Origin: Galerina marginata
Taxonomy: Eukaryota > Basidiomycota > Agaricomycetes > Agaricales > Galerinaceae
Reading direction: 5' to 3'
Assembly (NCBI GenBank): GCA_023014335.1
Contig: JAECYW010000014.1
Span: 62,001-126,000, forward strand
DNA: 64,000 bases
The notes under the pieces are model-generated. The model searched no databases. It was not told where the DNA came from and saw nothing but the letters and a program-made list of their open reading frames with translations. The position numbers and the translations under genes are program-made. Each line of letters starts with the position of its first letter. Positions within the stretch are counted from its first letter, which is position 1. Shown here piece after piece: positions 12,801 through 25,400 of the stretch.

Positions 12801-13166
12801 TTCGGCGTGATTCTGTTCAGTACTAATAGCCATGCAGAAGCATGGCAGCGCATCAAAACTGCCCTCGTGAAAGCCACATACGTTGGGAATTGGTATGTAG
12901 TCGCACTGGCATTGGAGTACATGGGTTATGGGTATCTCTTACGAGGCGACTACCAAAATGCGTATGAGGCGTATGAGGCCTCTGCAGAAAAATATCGCAG
13001 TACAATTGACGGCTGGGTTGAGGGGAGTTGCACGGACAACATGACCAGAATCAAAGAGAAGCTGACGAACCCTGATGCGCCAATTGGTTTTTACAGGCCA
13101 TCCCAAGACACTGATAAAACCCCATTCTACCCTCCTGTTCAAATACCAGTTACGAGTCCCCTTTAG
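9888..13166 (+). CDS. NLR1: STAND receptor, MLKL-like N-terminus, NB-ARC, TPR
   Basis: An intracellular STAND NTPase of the fungal NLR class, expected to sense non-self or damage and trigger a death or defence response. The ATG at 9888 begins MSAGCFSWCP with a basic patch. Small exons then give a helical region: LQSAAGVIPVPLLQEAIGVA, a conserved GHLMVVIVANV helix, and KGIEQDITGLL. This resembles the MLKL/HeLo-like four-helix domains seen at the N-terminus of many Agaricomycete NLRs (inference). The large last exon from about 10801 has a coiled-coil stretch, IPLKPEIFYGRD, the P-loop GSGGMGKT (about 11103-11126), Walker B LIILDNFETP (about 11322-11350), and a winged-helix-like region. The C-terminal half is TPR-like, with ALEYMGYGYLLRGDYQNAYE near the end. 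It looks intact. It is the only NLR here on the plus strand and lies apart from the others. The exact borders of the two small 5' exons are inferred from NLR2 and NLR4. Confidence 0.92.
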
Positions 13167-14319
13167 GGGAAGTCGTTATTTTAGAATACGAGGATTTGGT
13201 GGCGTGGATATTAAGTGCCCGAAGATGGTAATGATTTCAGGGTCCTCCTACCTTTTCAAGGCAAAACTTAGGGGATTATCCAAATTTCAGGGTCCCCTGT
13301 GGTAATGTCGCTGACAATCTCACTATTTTGACCTAATGTTGCTTACCTCCGACAAATTCTGCTTACGATCGTCCAACATGCATCGTTCTTTCAGTGTAAT
13401 TAGACGACGAGGGCTGTTAAATTAATAGGGAAGCCACATATTTAAGGGCTTAGTGTATCAGTTGCCGGCCTACATCCTTTTCACAGCAACAACTTTGAAT
13501 CCAAATTGAATCATTATTTAATAAGCAATCGGCGTGCCCGAATTGCACAGCCACTGGCACAAGCGCTCATGTGCATTGTCGCGCATATGCGTCATGAAAG
13601 GAGACAGGTGAAAGTAAGTCAAGTTTACCTAAATATGCTTGAAAATATGCACTAACATAATGTACTTAATGTGTGCGGAAACAGTAGAAAAAGGAAGTGA
13701 TTCCTAGAATCACTTGAAACACTTTTCAACAATAAAATCTGACCTAAAAAAATGTTCATTGTGTTTGAGTGAGGTGGATCTTTACCACAGTATCAGCATT
13801 TGGTTTTCTGAGAACGGATCGGAGGCTAAGCGGTCCAGGCTTCCCAGCCAATCGGATCAGTTGTGGCAACTTCCGGAAGCCGATCAGTGGATGATCGAAC
13901 GTTGATCCTTTCTCAAACCACCATAATCGTCCCAACCGCCGTGCGCCTCTCCCCTCGAAAACGATGTAGGCCGGTAACGGATACCTAGGCCCACCAAGCG
14001 ATGATTGTATCATCGAGATCCCAAGAAGAGACACCAACCCGACGACAAAGACGACGCGGATGCTGGCAAAGACAACAATGAATTGGATGGTAGAGGGAGA
14101 GAGCACTGAGGACGCAAGGTCACAGGTAACGGGACTGCAGGTACTACGAGGATGACGCGGGAGATTGAAGGGTATGACCGGACGGGGCGCGAATATGAAT
14201 TGCGGTGCTCCCGTTCAAGCAGTGAGGAGCTTCGTTAAGCCTTGATTAATTGATTCGTCGTCGTCCATATGCCCGCCTTCTCTCCTTGGTTCCGGGCTTG
14301 TGTATAGGTGCGAGTCTGT
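13167..14319. other. intergenic, no gene recognised
   Basis: A 116-codon minus-strand frame (13756-14106) with a hydrophobic N-terminal half (FIVVFASIRVVFVVGLVSLL) could be a small membrane protein, but I see no family and no supporting splice context. If the adjoining methyltransferase relic was once complete, its upstream exons are not in this stretch. Confidence 0.35.
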
Positions 14320-14546
14320 CAAAGCGACCTTAACATCTATTATCAAAGTTCCGAAAATGACGCAGCCACCGCGACTCTGGGATGTTGTGCACCTGATCCG
14401 TCAAGTGCTCTTCCCACAAAGGCGGATTACGACGTGAATGACTGGGCTTGTAGGTCTTTTATCTGTATTTTGTCTCTGTCTTCTGACTCATTGTCCTCGC
14501 AGCTTCCTACCAAATCTACGCACTGAAAGATGGAGTACCGGTCTAA
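14320..14546 (+). pseudogene. arsenite methyltransferase C-terminal remnant
   Basis: Two exons read as the extreme C-terminus of an AS3MT-like arsenite S-adenosylmethionine methyltransferase, as I recall it from Agaricomycetes. The first gives SDLNIYYQSSENDAATATLG with a Cys-Cys pair just after (GCCAPDP), then YDVNDWA. An intron of about 50 bp (GTAGGTC to CTCGCAG) is followed by SSYQIYALKDGVPV and a stop at 14544-14546. No upstream sequence carries the Rossmann methyltransferase core (no DLGSG-type motif), so the gene is 5'-truncated. The family assignment rests on a short conserved tail and on the neighbouring Acr2-like gene, so it is moderately sure at best. Confidence 0.55.
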
Positions 14547-14560
14547 CCTCCACCGGCGAC

Positions 14561-15089
14561 ATGTCTCCTGCGTTGGTGGGATGCATATCCGGCTGTCAAA
14601 TCTTCTCCTCCTTCAATTACAGCAGAAGGAGTAGCTCAGATCCTACTTAGCCCGCCTTCGCGGTCTGACTTGGCTGTCATCGACGTTCGTAGAAACGACC
14701 ACGCGGTATGCTCTCGATCCGTTGACAACAATACTCCCTACTAAATTTCAATCAATTGATCCCAGGGCGGACATGTACGCGGAAGCCGCAATTGGTTCTC
14801 ACAGACGTTCTATGACGATCTTCCGGCTTTCTACAAACAGTTCAAGAATACAAGGACGGTTATATTCCACTGCCAGAGCTCAAATGGGCGTGGACCCAGG
14901 TGTACCAGATGGTACGCCGCACCTCTCCCTCCTCATCGCGGCGCTGATCATTTGGTGTTTATTGTCAGGGATAAAGACTATCTTGACAGGCACAACAATC
15001 ATTCGTCTGCCGCCTTTGTTCTTGAGGGAGGTATAAAGAACTGGCTTTCCACATTCGCCAAACAAGAACAGTTGATTGATTGCGACTGA
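14561..15089 (+). pseudogene. rhodanese-fold Acr2/Cdc25-like phosphatase or arsenate reductase, start frameshifted
   Basis: The two exons encode a rhodanese-fold protein of the Cdc25/Acr2 type. The first gives WWDAYPAVKSSPPSITAEGV and SDLAVIDVRRNDHA. After an intron (about 14706-14764) comes GGHVRGSRNWFSQTFYDDL, then the catalytic loop HCQSSNGRGPRCTRWYA, which has the H-C-x5-R signature followed by GP as in Acr2p and Cdc25. LEGGIKNWLSTFAKQEQLID follows and the stop is at 15087-15089. In yeast-type Acr2 this Cys reduces arsenate to arsenite. The only plausible start, ATG at 14561 (MSPA), is one base out of frame with WWDAYPAVK, and a stop lies upstream in the coding frame. The gene therefore looks frameshifted near 14571. 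It lies 14 bp after the methyltransferase remnant and in the same direction. Confidence 0.7.
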
Positions 15090-15362
15090 TCCCCTCGAAC
15101 TCATCTGTGGTTACCTATCCCGACATTGAAAGCAAGTGGTTGGGCGTATGCTAACAATTATTTGGATGCACTTCAAAAGGGAGCTGTGTGCGCAGATAGC
15201 TAGGGCGGATGGAGAGAACACCTTCTCGACCAACTTCGGAGCTCTCCAATTTGAATGGAAGGTAAGCATTGGCTCACCTCAGAACGATATGTCGGACTTA
15301 CCTCTGAATTTTCAGTTCTTTGCCGATTGTCCTCAGTTTCCGCTTTTCGCAACGGTAATGAT

Positions 15363-15566
15363 AACTAAGTGATAGTAGCGGCGGTAGAGACACAATAGCG
15401 AAGCGATAACGGGCCACGAGGAGCCAACCGGAGGTTGGCGACGAGAGGCCCGTCGAATAGACAAAACTAAGTGATAGTGGCAGTGGTAGAGGCACAATAG
15501 CGAAGAAATAACGGGCCACGAGGAGCCAACCGGAGGTTGGCGACAAGAGGCCCGTTGAATATGTAG
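15363..15566. repeat. two-copy tandem repeat with nested hairpins
   Basis: Two head-to-tail units of about 102 bp (15363-15464 and 15465-15566) start with AACTAAGTGATAGT and differ at roughly ten positions. Each contains a nested inverted repeat: an inner stem GCCAAC / GTTGGC around CGGAG, flanked by GGGCC / GGCCC. Each unit could therefore fold as a two-tier hairpin in DNA or RNA. Confidence 0.8.
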
Positions 15567-16599
15567 ACTTCACCAGTACCATTCTCTTTACAGCTGACAA
15601 TAAGAATTCTTCGATGAAAGGGCTGAAATTCAGATATAAAAGTTAAGACTGCGCAGTAAATATGAAGAGCCTGAACAAAAATCAGACCGGACTGGGGACG
15701 AGTTTTGCCGTGCGAAGCATCGGCCTTCAAGACCAAGTAAATGATGTCCCTATTCCGCATATTTAATTAGATTATGTTACGACCTGAATCAAGTACTTCG
15801 TATTCAAGTCAAAAATGTGTTCGATTGAGGGCCAGAATACAGAGAACAGAGATGACCAGCCACTGCTGAGCGGGGCTACCTATGCACAGAAGTCAGTCTT
15901 ATTATTTGACACATTTGATAAGTACCTCGTGTTCGAATTACATACACATGATCATTTACCGCGCGCCTAATCCCAGTTCCATCCTCTTTCACCGCCGGGC
16001 CGATACAACGTGATTCGATACACGTCGCGCAACCTACTTATGTAGAGTATATCGCGGGGTTAATTCAACTGTCGACGGTCGGCTGGCAAATTGAATAATT
16101 TAATTTTCTCTGAAATGAGTTGGAGGCATGTCTTTCTTTCATTGACTGCAAGACCGAGAGGAACGGGACTACCGAATCGCGGATAGTTTTAATGCATCTG
16201 TCAGTTCGTTTAGCTCCCCCACGGCGAAAATCTGATTTCAGCCAAGTGTTGATGGAACGCATCACGGAAGCGGCTGAACTCGATACTTTTGCATTCTGTA
16301 ACGAGACCTAATATGACATATAGAGTTCAAAATCGTTTAAAGGGCCATAATTGGACCTTCATAGTTACATACTTATGTTCTTGTTGACTGGTTTTGAGGC
16401 TTTGCACACTAGGTCAAATGAAGTCTCTTAGTGTAACGTGTAACATGCCCTGAACACCTGGTCGGAATAGTACAGTATACTTACCCACACAAGTGCACAC
16501 CCCGACTGCGTAGCTGGACAATTGCTTGTCATAACGTCTTTATATTTTCTCGAGCCCATGGATTACTGCTTTAAGCGCCAACTTCTAGGCCCACTCTCC
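15567..16599. other. intergenic, no gene recognised
   Basis: AT-rich sequence between the tandem repeat and the end of the GH3 gene. Short frames on both strands (for example 16120-16311 plus) show no recognisable product. Confidence 0.5.
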
Positions 16600-19500
16600 T
16601 CACTGCACCGTCAGAGTGGTCGAAGCAAAGCTTTGATCGCTCGTTCCCACTTTGATAGTGAACGCACCAGGCTCGACCACCCACGAGTTTTGTAGGGACC
16701 ACACTGCCAGTTGAGATGAGAGTACTTTGATCGATACGGTAGCCGAGCCGCCGGCGCTGTCGAATATCACCATGGTTAGAAGCCTATTTCTGTGGTTCTG
16801 GCGCCGATATCACTTACGGAATGTTGACCTTCTGGAACCCGACTAATTGTTGGTTCGGAGTGACGACCGAACTTACAACGTCCGTCATGTACACCTATTA
16901 AAATTTTAATCAACCTTTATTCGAGAAGAATGAACTGTGATTTTACCTGCACGACCTCCTTTCCAGCCACCGCTCCTGTATTACGTACGGTGACGGTAAC
17001 TGTAAAGTCTTGAGTTGTGCTGATTGTTTTTGGGGAGACTTGAATATTAGAGCTTCGGGAAACGAATATTAAATCAAATTCAGCCAGAGCAATCATTGAA
17101 CCTACTAGTTGAACGTCGTATAACTCAACCCATGACCGAAGCTCCATAGCGGGACTGGGCTGTTCAGGACGTACTACCAGATGCAGAGATCAGAAAAGGC
17201 TGACGTTCAGGTCAACCATGTTACTTACTTGGTGACCGAATTTCAGGACGCCATTGTCCATTGTCTGACCAGCGTCGATCGGCCTGCTTCCTTTCAAGTA
17301 GTTGTAGAAAACGGGGGTGGTTCCGACGTCACGCGGGAAGGACACAGGCAGTTTTCCTGGACAACTTTTGTTAGTCGTGAATTGAAAGAATTAAGTTGAT
17401 ATGTACCAGAAGGATTCACAGCGCCGAAAAGGACTTCAGCCAGAGCGAGGCCTTGAAGCAAACCAGTTATATTATATTCCAAGGACTAAAAAGGAACGCA
17501 TACCTCCAAGCTCGCCAGGGTAGAATTGTTGAATGACAGCATCGGCATCTAAAGGACGGGGTTGAGTAAAAAAAGGGATTGCGAAATCGCGTCAATTTTC
17601 CCTTACTCGCTTGGATCCATGGCTCAGCTACTGGTTTACCGCTAACAAACACAACAACAGTCGGCTTTCCAGTGGCCTTAACGGCCTGAACAAGCTTGAG
17701 CTGAGCGCCAACTAGCCCGAGGTCAGCAAGATCGACATGTTCGCCCGTTGTCGCGTTCGTGCCGGGGGTCCACAACAAAGTTTGGTCAAGAGACCAAGTG
17801 CCAACCTAGAAATGGAAACGAAGTTTAAACCACAATTTTTCCTCAAGGAGATGTACAGACCATGACAACTGCGACGTCAGATGCTTGTGCAGCTTGAACA
17901 GCAGCAGGTATACCGGACTCGTCGTTTGACCATAACTGGCATCCTTGAGCAAAGTTGATCTTCGTAGAAATGGAGTTGCTGGACATGAACTGCTTCAAGC
18001 CATCGAGCGGTGATATGCCAGCCAGAGACGCGTTGAAGAAGACGTAGTCTCCAAACTGCGGGTAAAATTAATGAGGGTTACAAAACAAATCCTTTGGCTC
18101 GGCCACTCACTGAAACACGGTTAGCTTGTGGGCCGAGGATAGCAATGGAGTTGGCGGTTTTCTTCAGTGGGAGGGTGTTTTGACGGTTCTCGAGGAGAAC
18201 GATGCTCTCGGACTCGGCTTGCATGAGGACGACACGCGAAGCTGGGGTTCGGATGAGAGATTGGTAGTCGGGATATGGATAAGGGTCTAGGGCGGATGAT
18301 AAATTAGATAGAGAAAAGAAAACTCATTAGCTTACTTTCGAAAAGGCCCAGGGCGAATTTGGCTCGCAGCATTCCTGCGACTGTGGCGTCGAGGAACTTT
18401 ACGTCGACAGTTCCAGCTTGGATTTGGGCTGGATAAATTGTCATTTCTTCAGAAATTTTTCGTGTTGAAGTGCGATTACTTACCTGGAAGTGTGAGATAC
18501 GTATACGAGCCTAAAAGCAGTCAACTTAAACAAATCATCTCCGGGTTACAGCGTTCTGATACTCACCACCTCCCATCTCACCGCTGATACCATTCTCGAG
18601 GGCAACCTTCGCCGCGCATTCCCTCGTGTCGCAAGTGCCGTGCATGTTGATTAACAAATCCACAGAGCCAGCGTCGGTAGTGACCCAGTACTTGTAACCC
18701 CACTCGGTACGCAGCTGAGGGTGAAGCGAATATTAACATAAAATTAGCTTTGATAGATGCGTAAAAACGAACAATGTCAGTTAATAGATCTGGTGGGAGG
18801 TAATTATTAGGTCACAAATTCAAGGAGAATGAGATTTTTAACGTACGAGAATTGGCAATCGCTGGAATACCATCATAACTCGAGTAAGCGGTCATTATCG
18901 AAAGACTGTCCAGACAAGCGCGGTTGAACGGTTTCAAGAACATGGTTCGCAATTCACGTTCGCCACCCGATACCTGGGCCAGATTCCTTGACGAAAAGAG
19001 TAAGTAAATTTCCAGCATTACCAATGGCGGCAAAAATCAACTCACAAACCGCCCTGCGGACTCCCAAACGCAGCAAAATGCTTGCAAGTAGCAGCTACAC
19101 GAGCAATAGCAGTGCTACTCGCATTCCTGCGGCGGCCGGACTGCAGTCCAGTGATGAACGCATGGCCCATCTCGCCAGTCAAGAACGGGTCCTCGCCAAA
19201 GTTCTCCTCGACGCGGCCCCATCGCAGCTCGCGGGATAAGTCGAGGACGGGGGCGAACATGTGGTTTATTCCGAGGCCTTCGGCTTCTGAGGCGGTGATG
19301 TTGGCTGCTTGGGTGACGATGTCGGGGTTGAAGGACGCGGCGAGGCCGATGGGGGAGGGGAAGATTGTCCCTTTGTTGGTGAAGCCGTGGAGACCTGGAA
19401 TTAGAAGGAGGGGAGTGAGTGAAGGGCTGGAGACTGGACGGTTAGGAACTTGACTGACCTTCGGATTGGATCAGGGCGGGAATTCCGAGTGTTGTGTTTT

Positions 19501-20008
19501 CCATTAGGTATTTTTGCCCGACTGTGACGCCAAATACAAATTTGTCGTATGGGACGGAGTAGCCGCCCCATATGCTACCTCCTTTTGTTGCCATCATTTG
19601 TACCTGTAGATCGTTTATAAAAGATCAAGGCGAAGAGAGAAAAAACTTGCCAGTCCAGTTTGGTTGAAGGTCAGCGTATCGTCGAGGGGGTTGTTCATGT
19701 TCATCCATCCGTTGATATCACCTTGAATACTGAGGGTTACAAGTCAGTTATGAACGTCTCGATTGGTCAGAGAGGGAATCGTACATCTGGGCGACCTTTT
19801 CTGCCACAGTCATGCGAGGAATCAAATCATTTACACGGTCGTCGATGGCGGCCTTTGGGTTCTTGTACGTAGGGACAGAGCCGTCGATGTTTGTCGCCCT
19901 AGATTCGACAGAAAAATGCAGTCCTTCCTGAACTCCGAAGGTGTCCTCTGCAAAAGCTCCAATGCACGAGATGAGCGCTAATAGCGCTGCAAAAGACTTG
20001 GAACCCAT
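16600..20008 (-). CDS. secreted glycoside hydrolase family 3 (beta-glucosidase/xylosidase type)
   Basis: A multi-exon (about ten introns) GH3 exo-acting glycosidase, secreted by a clear signal peptide (MGSKSFAALLALISCIGAFA) from the ATG ending at 20008. Landmarks in order are RVNDLIPRMTVAEKVAQM, IPALIQSEGLHGFTNKGT, FAPVLDLSRELRWGRVEE followed by NFGEDPFLTGEMGHAF, ATCKHFAAFGSPQGG (the KHF motif), SIMTAYSSYDGIPAIANS, and the nucleophile loop WVTTDAGSVDLLINMHG (about 18650-18690). The GH3-C domain follows with GLHGF-independent motifs such as KATGKPTVVVFVSGKPV (about 17640-17690). A fibronectin-III-like C-terminal domain ends SFASTTLTVQ at 16600. Both catalytic halves appear present and no frameshift is needed in the stretches I read. 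Substrate (glucoside or xyloside) cannot be fixed by eye. Confidence 0.93.
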
Positions 20009-21399
20009 GGGTGAAAAGGGTTTCTGTAGAAATCAAGAAAAAAAATGGACCTCCATACGAAACTCTTATAAGCCCAAACAGTAGCTCCATGAGGCGAGAA
20101 GGTGGCCATAGACGCATGTCAGTAGTCGTTCATCGCATCGTCTTCGTCTTGCTGGCGTACCCAAAAAAAGAGGTCGGTAGAAACAGCTGATCCACATTTC
20201 GCGAGGCTCTTGTCCGATTCCTAACGAAGACGCGGTCCGTCCAGCAAGCGACTGTGCCGATGTTTCTCCAAGAACTGCTTCTCGACAGAAATTTAATAAT
20301 GGTCTGACGAATGAGTTCGGTTTTAAAATCGAGATCGTCCGTTAGGGTCCGCACGGGACGTTTAATGTTGGCCGATGATTACCTTTCATATAGTTGTTGC
20401 GAAGATCTTGGTGACGGGGAGAGTAGTATACTGGAGTAGAAATACGAGCCAGGGAGACCTCTCTGGGTGTGCGCGTGACATGGGCCCCAGATTGCTGCCG
20501 TCTGAATCCGTGTCACTGGAAGAAATTCGTAGGAAAAGAACCTCGACGTGCCCACATGCACGCCGCCCCCCGGGGCATGGGAGGCGCTTCCCGAGAGTGC
20601 TGAACAACAGAAGTCGTGTTGGCGTAGACAGAAAATCATCGAGCAGGTAAGATGACTGTCACGAGAAGTCGATTGCGCATAGAGAGCACTCGTATATACC
20701 GATGTCAAAGAGTAAAAGAAATGGAGCCTTACATAATGTAGGAAGAACAAGTGTCAATGCAACGTTGATGACCCACCCAGAGTTGCAATTGGAAATGTAC
20801 GGTAGCCTGGGAATTTTCGGCGATGGTTTCCGGATACAGTGAAAATCGGTCCGTGCGGCCGACGCTCATCAGCGACGCATGGCCTGATGCCTATTTTTGA
20901 CTGCTTGCCGTCGTCTTTTTTATCCCGCTCACTGTTCTCAATGCCGTATACAACATTGACTTCTACTTTGTCCGACCCAGACCGTTATTTTCTGGCTTGG
21001 AATTCAACTTTCCACTTACTATGTAGGGCCTCGTCGTCGTCATCACCGAGGACCTTGGAGCTGCAAGCCAGCAGGTTCTTTGCCGATGTCCAGTTTCGCG
21101 TGATATAGCAAAGGCCAGCTATCTTCAACGCGGATTAGTAGCATCAAGAATGCGCAAGCAATCATTATCGTCAAGGTAAGGGTGGAGCCGTGACCACGAT
21201 GCACTCATGCTCACCCATTTCCCTCAGCAGTCTCTAGAGCACAAACGTCAGCAACAAGACCTAGTTGTCAACTTCAGCAACCACTTCAACAAGAAGCACT
21301 TCGAACCTGGAGGAAGGGGCGCATATTGTGTTCGTCCCAGTATTTAGGGCAGTCGCACTGCAAAATCAGAGAGTAATCACATTCGTCGTGCTTTTGCTG
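20009..21399. other. intergenic, possible decayed membrane-protein fragment
   Basis: No intact gene is recognised. Near 20895-21025 (+) one frame reads LLAVVFFIPLTVLNAVYN followed by DFYFVRPRPLFSGLEF, interrupted by stops. It looks like one hydrophobic segment of a lost membrane protein, which I cannot name. The left 100 bp is the GH3 5' flank. Confidence 0.3.
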
Positions 21400-22330
21400 G
21401 GCACTCATATGCTAACTGTATGCCTTCATAGAGCAGACTCTTCGTCGCCATCGTAAAGCCTTGAACCACCAGCAAAGGAAGCAAACTACTTCGCGAAGAT
21501 TCAACAACGAAGTTCATGAATTGCTGCCAACGACCCATTAGTCTAGGATCCTTCACCATTCCACGCATATATTTACGCACATGTTATCCCAAACAAGGCC
21601 AAGAGTGCCACGGCGGGCTAATGTGAACACGGTGGAGATCACCAAGGTGTGTATCGCATTCGATGCTGCTGGTCGGCGCATATTTACTTATCATATTACT
21701 AGCTCTCTTGTGTACAATCATCATAACCATGCGAGTTTACATCCCCGAAATTCCGCCGTGTCGCGCCTCCTACAGCGAAACTACTTGGAGCCGGAAAAGG
21801 ATCCCCGTACCCTTCACGCCTCTAGGCAGCTGGCAGGAGGGTTCTGAAAAGCAGTAGGGATTAAGGTTAGTTTTCGCTCCATGCATCACAGCTGGCGCAT
21901 ATACTTATGTTTCCTTTGTCCAACTCACTTCTTAGCGATGAATATGGGTAAGCACACTTTGTGATGTACAGCGAGCTGATACTTACCATTCCTCGTCAGT
22001 TTCCCCTCAACTTTCGTCAGGTCAAAAGATTTGAGGGAGAGATTTTTGGGTGGAGTCGTAACGCGATACGCCTTAAGGTCGATGAACGTGAGGACCATTC
22101 CGATATTGCGAATAGTATGCTTACTTCCTTTGCAGCCTTTTGTCGTCGTCGCGGCATGGGAGTGGTCGCAGTTCCGGCGGTGACCGAATCAAAACGACGA
22201 CCGAATTCGATATCGAGCTATGCGTATGGTCCAGGCCTCTCAAGCAGTACAGGCGATTTGAAGGCATTCTGTTGAAAGACCAACCTGCCGCCCTGACAAG
22301 GCGTTGTTAGAGGCGACCATTGGTAACCTC
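21400..22330. repeat. duplicated block, copy at 36420-36970 and pieces at 26390-26510
   Basis: This stretch is clearly similar to 36420-36970. Shared landmarks are AACTGTATGCCTTCAT, a hydrophobic frame (MLLVGAYLLIILLALLC here), a conserved frame RNYLEPEKD...LH.SRQLA in both copies, and TGTACAGCGAGC followed by TTCCCCTC. Its right end (about 22045-22100, GATGAACGTGAGGACCATT) is also found at 26425-26455. The RNYLEPEKD frame could be a remnant exon of an unrecognised gene. Divergence and shifts between copies argue against a functional product. Confidence 0.55.
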
Positions 22331-22445
22331 TGTAAAAGGACGAGCCTTGTTACTGCACAATTATTGCGACTTGACTAAAATTTTGTAATATTCAGTACAT
22401 AAACATAAACATATCAAATTTTGGTGGTACGAAAATGAAACCAAA

Positions 22446-25400
22446 CTAAGAGTTTATACTGGGCAAATCACTCGCAGGAATTGAACCAGGGGGATAGAAA
22501 GGCGATTCACGAAAGTCGTAGGAGGGCCTGATAAAGCCGACAACCATATTAGGGTTCATTTGCTTCTGCTTGATTCGAGACATGTTGTCCTCACAATTCT
22601 TCACCAGCCAGTCATCGACGATGCCAAGATATTTTTGGACAGCGGCCTCGTATGCAGCGTATGCATTTCGATAGTCACCTCGGCGTAGATATCCATAGCC
22701 CATGTATTCCAACGATTGGGCAATCTTGGGCCGATTCCCAACATGTGTGGCCTTCATCAGGGCTATTTCGACGTACTTCCATGCCTCTGCGTCTTTGTCG
22801 GCGCTGAAAAGCATCATTCCGTATTCCTGTGAGATGATGGCCTGAAAATATGGACTACCATCCCTTTCGGTCTGCTTCCAGGCTTCCTTCAAGGCTTCCA
22901 GCGCTTCCGGAAGCCTCCTCGCATCGTAATGCAAGCGGGAAATGATCTGGCAGGCAGTAGCAAGGTTGGGTGCATTCCCCACAGTCTGCAGCATGGTCTT
23001 AGCAAGCTCCAGGTAGGACAAAGCCTCTTCTGGTCGTTTAGCCCCATGCAACGCCCTCCCGACATACATCAAACTCCGTGCATGAACAAGATCATCCGAA
23101 AGGGAAGCGCATTTCGTCTCGACGTTCAAAGCTAATGTGACCGCCTCGTTCATATCTGGCACTGAAAGGCACGCAGCCCGAACAAGATCAATTCCACACT
23201 GGCCCCCGAACCGTTGCAGCCTGAGATCGCCCAGGGAAAGAGTGTCGAAAAGCTGATATGCTTTCTGCAGGTGGTCGTAGGAGGAGCGAAATTCGCCAAG
23301 TTGATAATAGGTCCTGCCGAGACACCATAGTGCCGATGCTAGGTGCACGTCGATCCCAGAGGCTTCGGCCACCGTCACTGTAAAGTTGACAATCTTAAGA
23401 TTGGGTACTGTGTCACAGCGGTACCAGCAGAAGGCAATAAGAGCTTCCTGTATTTTCTCAGAAGAATCGGTATGCTGAGTGGTTGGTCGAAGAAGGATGG
23501 ACTGGATATTGGCGTCTTCAGCTGCGAGTGCCTTCGATTTGTGAGAGAATGCGGGATCGTCGTAGCGGCAAACATGGTCTAGTACATATTGACAGCATGA
23601 AGAAAGTATTTGCCTCTGTAGTTCATCTGTGGTCCGTTCGTGCTGCTGCATAAATGATTGGACGACAGGGATTACGAAGAGAACCGGAGAGTTAGAGTCC
23701 TGTTGTTTATTCTCTACCAGTAATCCTGCCTTCGACAAAGTGGCGATGGCAGACGGTATCATCGATGTTTGGAGTGTTGGAGCCCACCAACGAAGATTAT
23801 CTTTGGTGGTACCTGCGGGAAGCGAAGCGAGGGTCGCAAGGAGGAGGCCCGCGTTGGGGTTCCGTTTGACAAGATCGCTGTCGACGGAAAGGCCAATACT
23901 TCGATTCATACTCTGTTCAGGGTTTTCGGAGAGAATGTCGGGACCAGATTCAGACCAAGCGTCTAGCAGTTCTTTGGCTGTCGATCGTCCCTCCTCCGCT
24001 AGATTCGCCATCAGAGTCACTGCGAAAGGCATGTGCCCTAACACAGTCAATATTCGACTGAGATCTGGATCGTCCTTCGACCTGGGATTAATCTCTTGGA
24101 AAATACGGAGACTGGATTTTTCATCAGTAGGTTCGATGTATTTTGACTGCCATTTGATCGCATGGTGGCACGGGGAATGACCTCCCCGCATTGTGACGAG
24201 AATTGCGATATGATTTAATTGGACCAGCCGACGGAGGGTATCTTCGACCTGTTTCTGGGACCCGCCTGGCCCATTCCAAGGCGTCTCAAAATTATCGAGG
24301 ATAACGAGGCGAGGATCTTGTGAGGTGCTGAGTTCAGAAATGATCTTCCCGAGGGTAATCTGTTTATCTCCGGATATGTGCAACTGAACGTACAGTGTTT
24401 CAAGGAAGAGAGCTGAAGATGTTGCTCCAATACAAGGCACCCAGAAAATATTTCCATCTGGGAAGTGTTCCTGGACGAGAGGCGATTCAACGACGGCCAG
24501 CGAAACTGATGTTTTACCCATTCCACCGGGGCCAAGAATGCAGACGCGAGACGTTTCCTCCTTAACAAGTAATTGTGAAATCTCGTCGACGAGGTCATCC
24601 CGTCCGTGGAAGATCTCTGGTTTCAGAGGTATTTCTTGTCGAACGGCCGTTTCTGAAGGAAGCACCGTGGCGGATCGCTTGAAGACTTCGCGAAACTCCT
24701 CCAATTTGTCGTCGAAATTGTCCACTTTAGTGACTACATGTTTCATATCTTTGGAAATGACATCGACGTTATCGGTCATTTTCTCTAAGCGGGTATGAAT
24801 TTCCTGAATGAGGTCGGAATCGCGGAGATCGTTAGAAAGCTTGCAAAATGTTAATGTCAGGATTCCGGTCATGATGTATCCAAAAGCATACCTTGAACTT
24901 CTCAAGAGCAATTGAAAGCCGGTTCATACAGTCGTCGAGCGTACCCATATTAAGTTCTTTGTAAAATTTGATCAACCATCGATTCTGCGCATTGATTTCC
25001 GTCAAATCCTCGTTTATTGAGAGCAGGGTTCTGAAAATATATTAGGAGCTGTCTCGAGCACGAGTCATAAAGGGCATACCCGAGCAGTCCTTTGATGTCC
25101 TTTTCCATTCCTTTCGCAAGTTCCACCACCATAATCTTACCACCATCCTCATGTTCGGACGTTACGTGTGCTACAATAACGATCATGAGATGGCTGACCC
25201 TGTCTTGTAGGTCCTTGACTTTTGATTCAACAACCGAGGCCTCCTAACCAAAAAAAATAGGTCGAATCGTCGTCTCGCAAGTCGTACAGGCAGGATTCAA
25301 CTGACCTCGCAAATGTCAATGATTTTCAGTGCGACTCCGATCGCCTCTTGCAGTAACGGAACTGGTATAACACCTGCTGCAGATTTTAATACTGACAGGA

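Noticed and set aside
15363..15566. CRISPR-like array
   Set aside because: Only two long units with no unique spacers, in a eukaryotic genome. It is a simple tandem duplication.
20895..21030. Possible pheromone-receptor or other 7-TM gene fragment
   Set aside because: There is only one hydrophobic stretch, with stops on both sides. I could not match it to STE3-type or any other family.
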